Shown one piece after another: positions 13,150 to 24,559 of a stretch of DNA of 64,000 nt (position 1 is its first letter; each line of letters starts with the position of its first letter). The position numbers and the translations under genes are program-made. Below the pieces are notes generated by a model that had not been told where the DNA came from, ran no database searches, and worked only from the letters and a program-made list of their open reading frames with translations. Location: NCBI GenBank assembly GCA_050084985.1, contig JBITNC010000001.1, forward strand, positions 212,040,001-212,104,000, given 5' to 3'. This DNA is from Nageia nagi. Lineage: Eukaryota; Pinophyta.

Positions 13150-13470
13150 TTGAAAGAAGATTATTTACAAATTTTGGTAATTGAAGGTGACATATACTAA
13201 TTGGTATACCCATTTAACTCCTACTATGAGATGAGGGGACTCGCCCATGGGGTAAACATAGAAGTTAGCTATAATGGTGTACTTTTCAATGGTGATTTAT
13301 TGATGTTTAACCATCAATTTACAACAATTTTGGTATCCCCTTGCACTAGTGACCCAAAATTCTTATGTTTCAAATCTTTCCAAGTTTTCTCAAAGGAAAA
13401 ATCCCTCATCAATTAAGTTATTGATGGATCCATTATCTACTAGGGTAAGTATGGATTCTCTAATTTAAGA
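13150..13470 (-). pseudogene. Gypsy-type retroviral protease fragment
   Basis: On the minus strand a frame gives LVDNGSINNLID, matching the active-site loop of plant gypsy proteases (L.DSGST.NFID) with the catalytic Asp present. It is followed by FYVYPMGESPHLIVGVKW, the PMGG.DVVLGVQWL segment, then VTFNYQNL (the FNFQ.L segment). Frameshifts and stops separate these blocks. It differs in detail from the protease fragment at 13960-14340, so the two probably come from different elements or from different ends of a rearranged one. Confidence 0.6.
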
Positions 13471-13959
13471 GGGGTATTTGAGGAGTTTAATCAAGTTTTT
13501 TTATGAGCTATCTAAGATCCCTTTTTATTCTCTTAATGGGTGAATAAGGGGTGTCTCTTGGGGTTAGTATTTTTTCATATATATAAGGCCCAGTGATCAT
13601 TCTATGATTCCTATAGAATGTTTGGTGAGAACTCAATATTTATAAATAGGATGGAGAACTAATTTTATTTACAAGAATTAAAGAATGTGAATATGAGATA
13701 AAGGTATATGGAGTCACATATATACATTCCTCTTAGATGCCCTTGGTGTTAAATTCCACCTTTGTTCTAATGACCTCCTTCTATCCTCTTCTAATCTGAT
13801 GCTTGAGGTGATATATTATTTATTTCTTGATGTGGTTTCCTTCAATATCTTAATGGATTCATTTTTGTTTTTATCCTTCTTAATGCCTTGAATTGTGATT
13901 TTATGGCCTTCACTTTTGATCTTGAATTGTAAGGTTAAGTGGTTGAAGGTGTAGTCTCC

Positions 13960-14545
13960 TAAGGATACCAACCATTATACCCCTAAAAGTTTCTAAGGTA
14001 ACTATTACATAGGGAATATGAATAAATAATCTTCAATAGTGTAGTCAATAAAGATAGCCTTCAAATTTGGTACATAGTTCTTATAAGGTATGATGTTCCA
14101 ATTTCCAACTATCACATCAAAACCAAAAAATAGTTTGTTATTCATCTTCTTAGTAGTGGCTAGATTTTAATTAACAAAGATATGGGTGGTACATCCATAT
14201 AGCACAACTAGAACCTTCTCTCCCAAAACTTCTACTAAATCTTTGATAATGAAGTATTGATTAACACAACTTAACATAGCTAGAGCTCCTCCTCTTGATA
14301 TCATTGGTGTAGTAGACTTTGGATTCAATCTTTGGATTTTTATGTTCTATATGATAGTTCATCCTCATCATTATCCTCATTTTTCTCATTAGATGATTCT
14401 TCTTCTAAAAATATCTTAATATAATGTAAATATCCTTTGCCAAGGTAATGGATACCTATTGTCCAAGGCTACTTATAACTAAAGCATAAATTCTTTCTTC
14501 TTAGATATTTCCTTTTAATTTTGGTTCTTCTTATATATATGATGG
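13960..14545 (-). pseudogene. Gypsy gag zinc knuckle and protease remnant
   Basis: Reading down the minus strand, RRKNLCFSYK then PWTIGIHYLGKGYLHYI fits the plant gypsy knuckle pattern R..GLCF.C.EPW.PGHRC.GKG..HYIEV, with two metal ligands lost. It is followed by an acidic linker (EEESSNEKNEDNDEDE). Next come GEKVLVVLYGCTTHIFVN, the protease loop with the usual D-G/S-G changed to Y-G-C, and GFDVIVGNWNIIP with YTIEDYLFIFPM, the rest of the protease fold. The order gag knuckle, acidic linker, protease is that of a chromovirus-like polyprotein. Its 5' part is cut off by the tandem array starting near 14.7 kb. Confidence 0.65.
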
Positions 14546-14700
14546 GAGGAGTAATAGTGGGCTTTTGACTTGATAAATCTCTTTTAGGTGGTGATGTATC
14601 ACTCTCAAATGATGCTTCCATGCCTAATCTATGGTTTGGTGTCACTTTCTTGGTCCTTATAAGAGTAGAATATTTAAGAGTAAGTTCCCTCTTGATTACA

Positions 14701-14763
14701 TCTCATCATCATATCATAAGAAAATCATAGCTCTACATTAAGAGGTATGATATGATGATGAGA
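14701..14763. repeat. Perfect 17-bp inverted repeat at the edge of the tandem array
   Basis: The left arm at 14701-14717 is TCTCATCATCATATCAT. The right arm at 14747-14763 is its exact reverse complement. The spacer is 29 nt. The arm is part of the 40-bp array unit, so one unit lies in inverted orientation at the array edge and can form a hairpin. Confidence 0.85.
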
Positions 14764-14849
14764 GGTATCATTGCTACACATGATGAAGAATTATCTAGAT
14801 GGCTATATCCTAGATCATATTTTGTTATATGCCTCTTGGAATGGAAGTT

Positions 14850-15730
14850 TAGCTCCCACATCAACATCATGGTTCTTTAACATGAATTTTTAGGCTTTAT
14901 CACATATTATCATGCCCTTGACATAGAGTTTTAGCTCTCATCATTATATCATGCCTCTTAGCATAGAGTTTTAGCTCTCATCATCATATCATACCTCTTG
15001 GCATAGAGTTTCAACTCTCATCATCATATCATACCTCTTAATGTAGAGTTTTAACTCTCATTATCATATCATACCTCTTAGTATAGATTTTGAGCTCTCA
15101 TCATCATATCATACCTCTTAGTGTAGAGTTTTAGCTCTCATCATCATATCATGCCTCTTGGCATAGAGTTTCAGCTCTCATCATCATACCATACCTCTTA
15201 GTGTAGAGTTTAAGCTCTCATCATCATATTATACCTCTTAGAGTAGAGTTCTAGCTCTCATCATCATATCATACCTCTTGGCATAGAGTTTTAGCTCTCA
15301 TCTTATATCATGCCTTTTTGTATAGAGTTTTAGCTTTCATCATCATATCATGCCTCTTGCAATAGAGAGTTTCATCTCTCATCATCATATCATGCCTCTT
15401 AGCATAGAGTTTCAGATCTCATTATCATATCATGCCTCTTGGCATAGAATTTTAGCTCTCATCATCATATCATGCCTTTTGGCATAGAGTTTTATCTCTC
15501 ATCATCATATCATTCCTCTTGGTGTAGAGTTTCAACTCTCATCATCATATCATGCCTCTTGGAATAGAGTTTTAGCTCTCATCATCATTTTATGCCTCTT
15601 GGCATAACATTTTAGCTCTTTTCATCATATTATGCCTCTTGGCATAGAGTTTCAACTCTCATCATCATATCATACTTCTTGGTGTAGAGTTTTATCTCTC
15701 ATATTATCATGCCTCTTGGTGTGAAGTTGA
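14850..15730. repeat. 40-bp minisatellite array (about 22 units) in a Retand-like element end
   Basis: The core unit reads GCCTCTTGGCATAGAGTTTT followed by AGCTCTCATCATCATATCAT. The CTCTCA landmark recurs every 40 bp from 14940 to about 15700, with single-base changes and a few short indels (for example at 15300-15340). The same unit reappears at 48960-49215 before LTR L3. In both places the array lies upstream of a conserved 200-260 bp block and the LTR. Tandem arrays between pol and the 3' LTR are known in Tat-lineage elements such as Retand. There are no protein-coding frames of note, and no cas genes or unique spacers. Confidence 0.9.
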
Positions 15731-16106
15731 GCTCCTATTCTACTATAGTATGCTATTCTCTTGTGTTATCATGTGTGGTCACATGTTGTCATATGTCATA
15801 TGTTATCATGTGTGGTTATGTTTTGTCATATATCATATGTTCTCTTATCAATAAGGTCATGTGTTATTAGTATCATGAAAAGGGGTAGATTGAAAAACAT
15901 CATCATAGGAAGTTTTTTCAACCTATATCTAGCTTTTATAGGTTTTGATATATTACAATCTTTATCAAAATTCAAATTGATTAGTGTTGGTATTATGCTC
16001 ATCAATGCTTGTAAATACTTCATTGCTATGACATCTTGATTTATACTTTGAATGAAAAATTTCAACGCACCTAGTGATATCAATTTCTCATCCAAAGTGG
16101 GACATT
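15731..16106 (+). other. Pre-LTR block and polypurine tract of element E0
   Basis: 15955-16100 aligns with 49505-49640: GTGTTGGTATTATGCTCATC, GCTATGACATCTTG, GCACCTAGTGAT and TCCAAAGTGGG occur in order. CCAAAGTGGGACA just before L1 is the plus-strand primer (polypurine) motif; the other copy reads CCAAAGTGGGGCA. Confidence 0.65.
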
Positions 16107-16880
16107 TGTTATCGCATAAAATTTATTTATGCATTTAAATAAATACATTTGCTTGTACTAATACACACCTATAATATTTATTTAAATGATATCAATATTT
16201 ATCTTGAATATAATCATAATATCAATAATTATCTTGAATATCATTATGTATTATGGACTAACCCTATTTATGTAGGTACACATCAACCTAAGGAGTATGT
16301 CACATTATTATCTATATAAATAGGGATCTAATAGTAAGTCCACATCAAGGAGATACATGATCCCATATCTAATCTTAGTGGTGGAAATCATTTAGGTGTC
16401 TTTGATGCTACCATTCAAGGCTATGGTTTGTATACTTCCTTATGCAAGTTATTCTAACATCGATAATCTATATTCTTATTGAAACATCTATATGCAAATT
16501 ATTGACTTGATTTGAAAGTAAAGAACACTCTAACAAAGACCATTAGTGCTCCTTATTCATGCTAAATACATTGTTATCACTCCTATACAACATATAGACC
16601 ACCTATGAATTTTAGGTTATAGCTTTTGGAGTAGGATCTCTCTACCATCCACATATCAAACATATCATTATTCTTTGATGTTAGGTATGCTTTGTAAGGT
16701 AAGTATACAAATCATAATTCTTGATTAGTATTGTTATCCTAATTCTAGAGTTGTTATCTTCATCTATTTTATTGTATGGTTTAAATTACTATCTATAGCT
16801 CAAAATAGGTATTTTGGGTTTTGTAATTATTTATTTATTTACATTCTCAAAATATTTATAAATAACACTATTAGAATATC
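16107..16880 (+). repeat. LTR L1 (3' LTR of E0, Tat/Retand-like)
   Basis: It starts TGTTATCGCATAAAATT after the polypurine tract and shares with L2 (17314) and L3 (49649) the block GTAGGTACACATCAACCTAA, the TATA box CTATATAAATAG (16312-16323), AGTCCACATCAAGGAGATAC, and GGTATGCTT with GTAAGT near the end. It is more diverged from L2 and L3 than these are from each other. The right end is near ATAACA and is approximate. The body of E0 upstream is gone beyond the tandem array. Confidence 0.7.
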
Positions 16881-17313
16881 ATAGTAATGTATACTATTAG
16901 TAGTAGAAGAAGGGTGCTCCCCTTCATGATGTAGTATATATTCCCATAGAGGACATAGAATTTACCTAGTATTTAGGTGTATATTATGATTCTTATCACT
17001 ACTATCTTATGTAGTGATAAGAACAATAAGTGCTTTCATATTAGGTTCATTACCATAGTGCAAGGGATATGCTTTCGTGGAGAGAGGTAAGCATGGGCTC
17101 CTTGCATATTAGTCATGCTATATAGGGATATTATAGCTTCATTTATATGAATAAGGAAAGCAAGATTATGGCCCATTCATTTATCCTATAAGCTTAGGCT
17201 TATTTATGAGAATATTAGCAAAGCCTACACTTATCTTTCAATGGTGATGGAAGAAGATATGCCCTACTAGTTTTGTTGGTAGACTACACAATGGGTAGGG
17301 ATGACATGAGGAG
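16881..17313. other. Spacer between L1 and L2
   Basis: No gene or repeat partner was seen. It contains a short palindrome, ATCACTACTATCTTATGTAG then TGAT (about 17000-17025). Confidence 0.3.
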
Positions 17314-18106
17314 TGTTATTGAATAAAAGTAACTTATGTATTTTAGTTAATACATTAGGAAATATGTGCTCACACTTATATATCTAGTTCAAGAATATTA
17401 ATATTATTTTGAATATGATCAATATACATCATCAGCTTACTATATTGTTGTTTATGTAGGTACACACCAACCTAAGAAGTGGGTCATATTATTATCTATA
17501 TAAATAAGAATCTAATATTAAGTCCACATCAAGAAGATACATGATTCCATATCTAGTCTTGATGATGGCAATCCTTTAGGTATCTCTTGACACCACCATT
17601 CAAGGTTGAATTTATGTACTTCCTTATGTGAGCATCCTAATAATTCTAATCTTATTTGAGTATCAAATTAAGAGCATCAAGAGTTCATGTGGAGGCATAA
17701 AGTTAGTTCAAAATGGAATATAATATAACAAAGACCACCAATGATCCTCTATAAATAAAAGCAAACTACCAATGCTCCTTCCAAGCATGCAATAGATCAC
17801 CTATGGCCCTCTTTTTGGATCATCTTGCTCTACAAATTTAGGTGCAGACTTCATTTATTATTGAAACTTTATCAATATATTATATTCATCCATATTAGGT
17901 ATGATTCATGAGGTAAGTACAAAAATTCTATCTTATTTGGTAATTTCATTTTGATTTCAATTATTTATTATCTTCTATATCACATTATCTTGTTATAAAT
18001 TACTAGCTCAAAATTTACAAATAGATATATGTATCTTTTGGGACTATAGATATTTCATTTATTTGCATTCTTAAATACACTTTTATTTGTAAAAATTTTG
18101 ATTAAC
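17314..18106 (+). repeat. LTR L2 (5' LTR of E1)
   Basis: It starts TGTTATTGAATAAAAG. The TATA box CTATATAAATAAG lies at 17497-17509. It matches L3 almost throughout, for example ATACATTAGGAAATATG, AGTTCATGTGGAGG, CTCTTTTTGGATCATC and ACACTTTTATTTGTAAA. The 3' end is uncertain within about 30 bp because L2/L3 similarity fades rather than stopping sharply. No convincing primer-binding site follows. Confidence 0.75.
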
Positions 18107-18163
18107 CTAATGTGAATCATAAGTAGTTATGCAAAAACCCTATTTTGTGAGTTGCTTTAGACA

Positions 18164-19300
18164 TGGATCGATTAAGAGTATTCTTGCAAAATCTTTCAAG
18201 AAGAGATCTTGATGAGCTCTTGGGATATATTCAATGTGATGGACCTAAAGCAACTAATGAATAAGTTGACCCCAATGATGGAAGCAATAATGATAACATT
18301 CAAGCTACTATTGAGGGTATGCAAAGATAGATAAATGAACTAGTAAGAGGATCAGTTCAACTAGATAATTCAATTGAGTTTGGTAGCCCTCTATGTCATG
18401 AGATTCATTTATGCATACCACCATCAAATTATAAAGATCCAAATTTTTGTAAGTTCAATGGGGAAAGAGATCCTATGAGACATTTGCAAGGGTTTAAAAG
18501 ATGAATGTGAGCTCAAAATTAGTGTGGATTCAAGATTACAAGTGATGCTCTTTCCTCATAGTTTGGAAGGAGAGGCTCATGAATGGTTCTATTCTCTACC
18601 TAAAAGGTTAATTACATCATTTCAAGAATTAAGCAACTTATTTTTAGAATAGCATAAGCATAATATCAAGCATGAAGGAATAGTATAAGAATAATATCAA
18701 GCATGAAGTCATGGTTTTGAATCTATGTGCTATGAGGTAAGATAGTAATGAGAATCTTAAAAAGTTTATTGTATGATTTAAGAAGACACGACAACAAATC
18801 AAAATAAAGCTCATCAAAATAAAGGTAAATAATATATTCAAAGATGCTATCATATTATCCTTACAATCCTATGTCATTGATTATAAACATCTAGCATTTT
18901 TTGATATGACATATAAGCTATTGGAAAAAGAAAAAGTTCTTATGAAATTAGGGCTTATGAATTATCAAGATGATGAAAAACCTAGGGCCAAGGATAAGCA
19001 GCTACATTCACCAAAGAAAGATAAATTAGTTCATGTAGAAAAAAAGGTAGATGGAAAGAAAAAAAGAAAATTCATAAAGTTTCCTATACCTCCTAAGTCT
19101 ATCTTGAAAGATCTAATGGCAAAAGGACTATTGCAACCTTTATCTAGGAGAAAGGAAAATGAATCAGCAGAGAGGCCAACATGGTATAAAGAAGATAGAT
19201 ATTGCAAATATCATAAAACTAAGAGGCATACCACTAATGGGTGTGGATGCATAAGAAACAAAATACAAAGGATTATAGAGGATTGATTCTATGTTTGTCC
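18164..19300 (+). pseudogene. E1 gag, first copy
   Basis: The first Met at 18164 begins MDRLRVFLQNLSRRDLDELL, 58 bp after the LTR. Later blocks NYKDPNFCKFNGERDPM and PHSLEGEAHEWFYSLP are typical of the Tat gag core (the F.G..DP...L..F and GEA..W...LP motifs). The longest open part, 18906-19286, is lysine-rich (KKVDGKKKRKFIKFPIPP) and ends in KYHKTKRHTTNGCGCIRNKI, the Tat nucleocapsid motif C.YH...GHTT..C..L...I. Gag forms the particle and packages the RNA. Stops and frameshifts near 18500 and 18650 break it. The same region is repeated at 20928-22311. Confidence 0.75.
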
Positions 19301-19649
19301 TATAAAATTTAAAGATATAGAGGAAGAGCAACATGTTAATGTAATTTTCTATGAAGTGTATGCAACACTTACATGAGGAAGATCAAGAGTAGTAACAAAT
19401 CTTATCACATGTAAAAAGACCTTCCTAAAGATCCAATAAGTTTTGACATCATTGAGAAACTCAAGAATACATAAGGTTAGTTTATTTGAATTACTTCAAA
19501 TTTTAGAACCCCATAGAGAAATGATAAATTAGATTTTCAAGAATAGTTAGATAGATAGAAATATTTCAATCATTGCTTTTACAAAAAAGGTAGAAATATG
19601 GAGTAAAGAGGATGTTATTACTTTTGATCCTAGTGAAAGACCTAGCAAG

Positions 19650-19776
19650 GATGTGACCTAGTTATATCCACCATTATTTATTGAAGTGAATATCTTTGGT
19701 AATATAGTTAAAAGATCATTGATAGATGGTGGGGCAACTTTGAATATTACCACCACTCATTTAATTCCATAATTTG
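19650..19776 (+). pseudogene. E1 protease fragment, cut by E2 insertion
   Basis: SLIDGGATLNITTTHLI is the aspartic protease loop of Tat-type elements (L.D.GS..NI), with the catalytic Asp kept. The frame stops where the E2 LTR sequence begins. The rest of the protease, and the RT that should follow, are absent on the far side of the nest (46466 onward). Confidence 0.65.
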
Positions 19777-20178
19777 TGTTAGGATCTCACATCCTACAAT
19801 TTTAGTGTTAGATTAGTATTTTGTTATATTATTAGCCTATATTGTAATATTGTGATTGTAAGGGTGGGGTCCAATTTTGCATTACTATTAGGGTTATGGT
19901 TAATTTAATATAAATATATAGAAGTGTGTGGAGAAATGCATCTTAAACATTATTTTTCACCTTTGGAGTTGTAAGGAGGTAGCCTCCTCAAAGCAGCCTA
20001 TGATTCTATTACTATTCAATAAAATTCTATCTTTATCTACTTATTGATGCTATTTCATGTTCTATTTACCAATGCATGCTTTGTTATTTCTAATATATAG
20101 TTGTCATTTTCCTATTTCAAATCAATATTTATTTCATTTCTATAATATTTCCCTTTTCATATTTGTAGCATCATAACA
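19777..20178 (+). repeat. E2-family LTR, copy A
   Basis: About 402 bp, starting TGTTAGGATCTCACATCC and ending CATCATAACA. The TATA-like motif TATAAATATA is near 19909. Two bases after the end comes the primer-binding site TAGTATCAAAGCTC (from 20181), a decayed TGGTATCAGAGC that would pair with initiator-Met tRNA. This copy arose by tandem duplication of LTR B and its surroundings, not by separate insertion. Confidence 0.85.
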
Positions 20179-20927
20179 TCTAGTATCAAAGCTCTTTCCT
20201 AGGCCATTCTGCTATAGGATCTTAGAGGTCTAAGTTAGAAACCCTATACCAAGGGTTTTAAAATATCTAAGAGGATCTATCATTTTTTTCTAAGCACAAT
20301 TACCCATAAAGCTATATGTGAAGTGAGGTGCAAAAAACTCTACACTAATACCCAAGCCTCAGATAGAACCCTACATAGAATTGGACTCCACATACTAAAA
20401 GGTATATCAAAGACTATCTAGGCTATAAATGAAAATTAGGTAGGAATCTATGTCAACCATCTATAAATTATAGCACACCAATAAGTGCCATTGGAAAGTT
20501 ACTTATCATAGAAGCCATCTCCATAGTCTCTTTCCTTGTGAAAGTTGGATAGGGGGGTGTTTAGACAAGCCTATAGAGCAGATAATTCTTACCTTAGAAT
20601 TGTTCCTTCACATAAAAAATATTGATTTGGGAAGTATAATGTACAACATGTAATTTTTTAGAGTCACCAAAAATAGCAATTCAAAGGTAGCAAAAACTTT
20701 AGAGCAAAATAACTAAAAATTTGTACTATTTTAGTAGTTTCTAACAAAAGCAAATGACCCATAGATGTAAAAAAATCATCATTAGGAGACCTAGCCCATT
20801 ATGATCATCTTTTTGAGTTGATCATTTTGATATATTATACCCATACATTTTTTTGAATTTTTTTTTAAAAATAGCAATTTCTAAAAATAGTAGTTTCTAA
20901 AAATATCAACTTTAGAAATAGAAGTTT
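20179..20927 (+). other. E2 leader, duplicated copy
   Basis: It matches 22715-23463. It contains the primer-binding site and, at its end, a run of short repeats of the form AAAATAGYARTTTCTA (20865-20927). No coding sequence. Confidence 0.8.
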
Positions 20928-22311
20928 CTATGTGATGAGATTCATTTATGCATACCACAATTGAATTATAAAGATCCCAAGTTTTGTAAGTTCAATGGGG
21001 AAAGAGATCTTATGAGAGATTTTCAAGGGTTTAAAGATGAATGTGATCTTAAAATCAATGTGGATTCAAGATTACAAGTGATGTTCTTTCCTCATAGTTT
21101 GGAAGGAGAGGCTCATGAATGGTTCTATTCTCTACCTAAAAGGTCAATTACATCATTTCAAGAATTAAGCAAACTATTTTTAGAATAGTATAAGCATAAT
21201 ATCAAGCATGAAGGAATAGTATAAGCATAATATCAAGCATGAAGTCATGGTTTTGAATCTATGTGCTATGAGGTAAGATAGTAATGAGAATCTTAAAAAG
21301 TTTATTATATGATTCAAGAAGACATGGCAACAAATCAAAACAAAGCTTATCAAAAAAAAGGTAAATAATATATTCAAAGATGCTATCATATTATCCTTAC
21401 AATCCTATTTCATTGATTATAAACATCTATCATTTTTTGATATGACATATAAGCTATTGGAAAAAGAAAAAGTTCTTATGAAATTAGGGCTTGTGAATTA
21501 TCAAGATGATGACAAACCTAGGGCCAAGGATAAGCAGCTACAATTACCAAAGAAAGATAAATTAGTTCATGTGGAAAAAAAGGTAGATGAAAAGAAAAAA
21601 AGGAAATTCATAAAGTGTCCTATACCTCCTAGGTCTATCTTGAAAGATCTAATGGCAAAAGGACTATTGCAGCCTTTATCTAGGAGAAAGGAAAATGAAT
21701 TAGCAAAGAGGCCAACATGGTATAAAGAAGATAGATATTTCAAATATCATAAAACCAAGGGGCATACCACTAATGGGTGTGGAGGCCTAAGAAACAAAAT
21801 ACAAAGGCTTATAGAGGATTGATTATATGTTTGTCCTATCAAAGTTAAAGATATAGAGGAAGAGCAACATGTCATGTAATTTTCTATGAAGTGTATGCAA
21901 CACTTACATGAGGAAGATCAAGAGTAGTAACAAATCCTATCACATGTAAAAAAGACCTTCCTAAAGATCCAAGAAGTTTTGACATCATTGAGTAACTCAA
22001 GAATACATAAGGTTAGTTTATTTGAATTACTTCAAATTTTAGAACCCCATAGAGAAATGATAAATTAGATTTTCAAGAATAGTTAGATAGATAGAAACAT
22101 TTCAATCATTGCTTTTACAAAAAGGTAGAAATATGGAGTAAAGGGGATGTTATTACTTTTGATCCTAGTGAAAGACCTAGCAAGGATGTGACCTAGTTAT
22201 ATCCACCATTATTTATTGAAATGAATATCTTTGGTAATATAGTTAAAAGATCATTGATAGATGGTGGGGCAACTTTGAATATTACCACCACTCATTTACT
22301 TTCATAATTTG
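20928..22311 (+). pseudogene. E1 gag and protease start, second copy
   Basis: This is a repeat of 18391-19776. NYKDPKFCKFNGERDLMRDF and PHSLEGEAHEWFYSLP are here in one open frame (20961-21188), so this copy lacks the frameshift seen near 18500. The basic region and knuckle (21442-21822) end in KYHKTKGHTTNGCGGLRNKI, keeping the GHTT that became RHTT in copy one. The protease loop DGGATLNI lies near 22260. It has no promoter or gag start of its own; it follows the duplication junction. Confidence 0.8.
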
Positions 22312-22714
22312 TGTTAGGATCTCACATCCTACAATTTTAGTGTTAGTATTAGTATTTTATTATATTATTAGCCTATATTGTAATATTGTGATTGTAATGG
22401 TGAGGCCCAATTTTGCATTACTATTAGGGTTAGGGTTAATTTAATATAAATAGATAGAAGTGTGTGGAGAAATGCATCTTAAACATTATTTTTCACCTTT
22501 GGAGTTGTAAGGAGGTAGCCTCCTCAAAGCAGCCTATGATTCTATTACTATTTAATAAAATTCTATCTTTATCTGCTTATTGATGCTATTTCATATTCTA
22601 TTTACCAATACATGCTCTGTTATTTCTAATATATAGTTGTCATTTTCCTATTTCAAATCAATATTCATTTCATTTCTACAATATTTCCCTTTTCATATTT
22701 ATAGCATCATAACA
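22312..22714 (+). repeat. E2 5' LTR (copy B) with primer-binding site
   Basis: About 403 bp, TGTTAGGATCTCACATCC to CATCATAACA. The TATA-like TAATATAAATAGATAG lies near 22440. The primer-binding site TAGTATCAAAGCTC starts at 22717. The leader to 23468 repeats 20179-20927 and ends with AAAATAGTAGATTCTAGAAA repeats just before the gag start. Confidence 0.85.
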
Positions 22715-23468
22715 TCTAGTATCAAAGCTCTTTCCTAGGCCATTCTGCTATAGGATCTTAGAGGTCTAAGTTAGAAACCTTGTACTAAGGGTTTTAAAAT
22801 ATCCAAGAGGATCTATCATTTTTGGCTAAGCACACTTACCCATAAAGTTATGTGTGAAGTGAGGTGCAAAAACTCTACACTAATACCTAAGCCTTAGATA
22901 GAACCCTACATGGAATTGGACTCCACATACTAAAAGGTATATCAAATACTATCTAAGCTATAAATGAAAATTAGGTAGGAATCTATGTCGACCATCTGTA
23001 AATTGTAGCACACCAATAAGTTCCATTGGAAAGTTACTTATCATAGAAGTCATCTCCATAGCCTCTTTCCTTGTGAAAGTTAGATAGGAGGGGTGTTTAG
23101 ATAAGCCTATAGAGTAGATAATCCTTACCTTAGAATCATTCCTTCACATAAAAAATCTTGATTTGGGAAGTAGAATGTACAATATGTAATTTTTTAGAGC
23201 CATCAAAAATAGCACTTCAAAGGTAGAAAAAATGTTAGAGCAAAATAACTAAAAATTTATACCATTTTAATAGTTTTTAACAAAAGCAAATGATCCATAG
23301 ATGTAAAAAAATCATCATCAGGAGACCTAGACCATTATGATCATCTTTTTGAGTTGATCATTTTGATATATTATAACCATACATTTTTTTGAACACTTTT
23401 TAAAAATAGCAATTTCTAAAAATAGTAGATTCTAGAAATATCAGCTTTAGAAATAGTAGTTTTTAGAA

Positions 23469-24425
23469 ATGGCACCTGAAACAAGATCCCAAACAATAGC
23501 ACAAGCTAATCCTACCATGATGATATTTCAAACTATAATCCAACAAATGGTAGATATACTTATCAATACATTCAAAGTAAAAATTTAATAAATATAAACA
23601 TAAATACAAATCCTTGATAGTAAATGTGATAATGCTCAATTAAGCCTCAATCATACCAATAATGCATATAGTTCATAGCAATCAAGCTAGTTAAGAAATC
23701 CATAAGGATATAATCATAACTTTTAGAACCAACAAGGTGATTTCATTCTTCCTCACATAATCAAATTGGATTTTTTTTTATTTGATGGAGATAATCCTAA
23801 TGGCTAGATTTATAAAGCTAGATAGTATTTTATATTGAACCAAATCCCAAAGGATTTGAAGGTGCACATGGCATCTTTTCATTTGGACCATGAGGCTCTC
23901 CAATGGCACCAATGGTATACTACAAAATGCATCTTACTCATTCATGGGATGAATTAACTCAATAATTATTGATCCATTTTGGTCCTAGTGACTATGAAGA
24001 TGTCACAAGGGCATTGACCAAGTTATGTCAAACTACAATAGTTAAATAATACCAAAATTAGTTTGAGAAATTAGAAAATCACATAGAGGGGTTGGATAAT
24101 GCATTTTTCACAAGTTATTTTATTAGTGGTTTAAAGGAAGAAATTAAACTAGATGCCAAAATGTTTAATTTCAAAACTATGATGGATGTTATTGCCTTGG
24201 TAAAGTTTGATAAGGATAAAGCCAATGTTTATTGATGAAATGCAAGACCTCCATTCACTAAAACACATAATATTTCCCATTCATTTAATAACATAAGTGC
24301 CCCACCATTGAATCACATAATGCAAACTAAGAAGTTGACATGGGAAGAAATGGAAGAGCATCGAAAGGAGGGCTTGTACTATAATTGTGATGAGAAATTT
24401 ATTCATGGTCATCATTGTACATAAC
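23469..24425 (+). pseudogene. E2 gag
   Basis: Gag begins MAPETRSQTIAQ. After several stops a readable block LFDGDNPNG, then LNQIPKDLKVHMASFHLDHE, ALQWHQWY gives the retrotransposon gag core (F.GDNP..W......L........A...L...A..W..W). Near 24340-24420 the frame KEGLYYNCDEKFIHGHHC gives the knuckle (G.C..CDEK..PGH.C) with the first Cys changed to Tyr. Gag builds the particle and binds RNA. Frameshifts and stops run throughout. Confidence 0.7.
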
Positions 24426-24559
24426 AAAAGTTATATTTACTTAATGTTAACACTCCTAGTGAGGAGGAATATGAGAGTGAACCTAAAAAGGCTATAGAGG
24501 AAATTCTAAATGAGGAGGCCCCAATTATCTCTTACAATGCATTGGTAGGAATTACCACC

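Larger units (their letters stand above)
18391..23463 (+). repeat. 2.5-kb tandem duplication spanning the E1/E2 junction
   Basis: 18391-20927 and 20928-23463 are near-identical in order and content: E1 gag, E1 protease start, E2 LTR, primer-binding site and E2 leader. Offsets measured at several landmarks agree (gag CTATGTSATGAG 2537 bp; LTR start 2535 bp). The first copy stops inside the E2 leader at GAAATAGAAGTTTC and jumps straight back to E1 gag at TATGTGATGAG. Only the second copy goes on into E2 gag. The junction shows at most a few bases of microhomology. Confidence 0.9.

Noticed and set aside
14850-15730. CRISPR-like array
   Set aside because: The 40-bp units are contiguous and similar along their whole length, with no unique spacers and no cas genes; this is a plant retroelement minisatellite.
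15761-16095. Overlapping plus and minus open frames of about 90 codons
   Set aside because: They lie in the conserved noncoding block between tandem array and LTR L1; the matching block at 49505-49640 does not keep either frame.
18644-18853. 69-codon minus-strand frames here and at 21180-21389 with a hydrophobic, membrane-like product
   Set aside because: They are antisense to the duplicated E1 gag; the likeness between them only reflects the tandem duplication.
22420-22440. Telomere-like ATTAGGGTTAGGGTT
   Set aside because: Only two units, inside a retrotransposon LTR and varied in the other LTR copies; chance.
19777-22714. LTRs A and B as the two ends of a separate 2.9-kb element
   Set aside because: The sequence between them is E1 gag, and the E2 leader follows both; the tandem duplication explains both copies.
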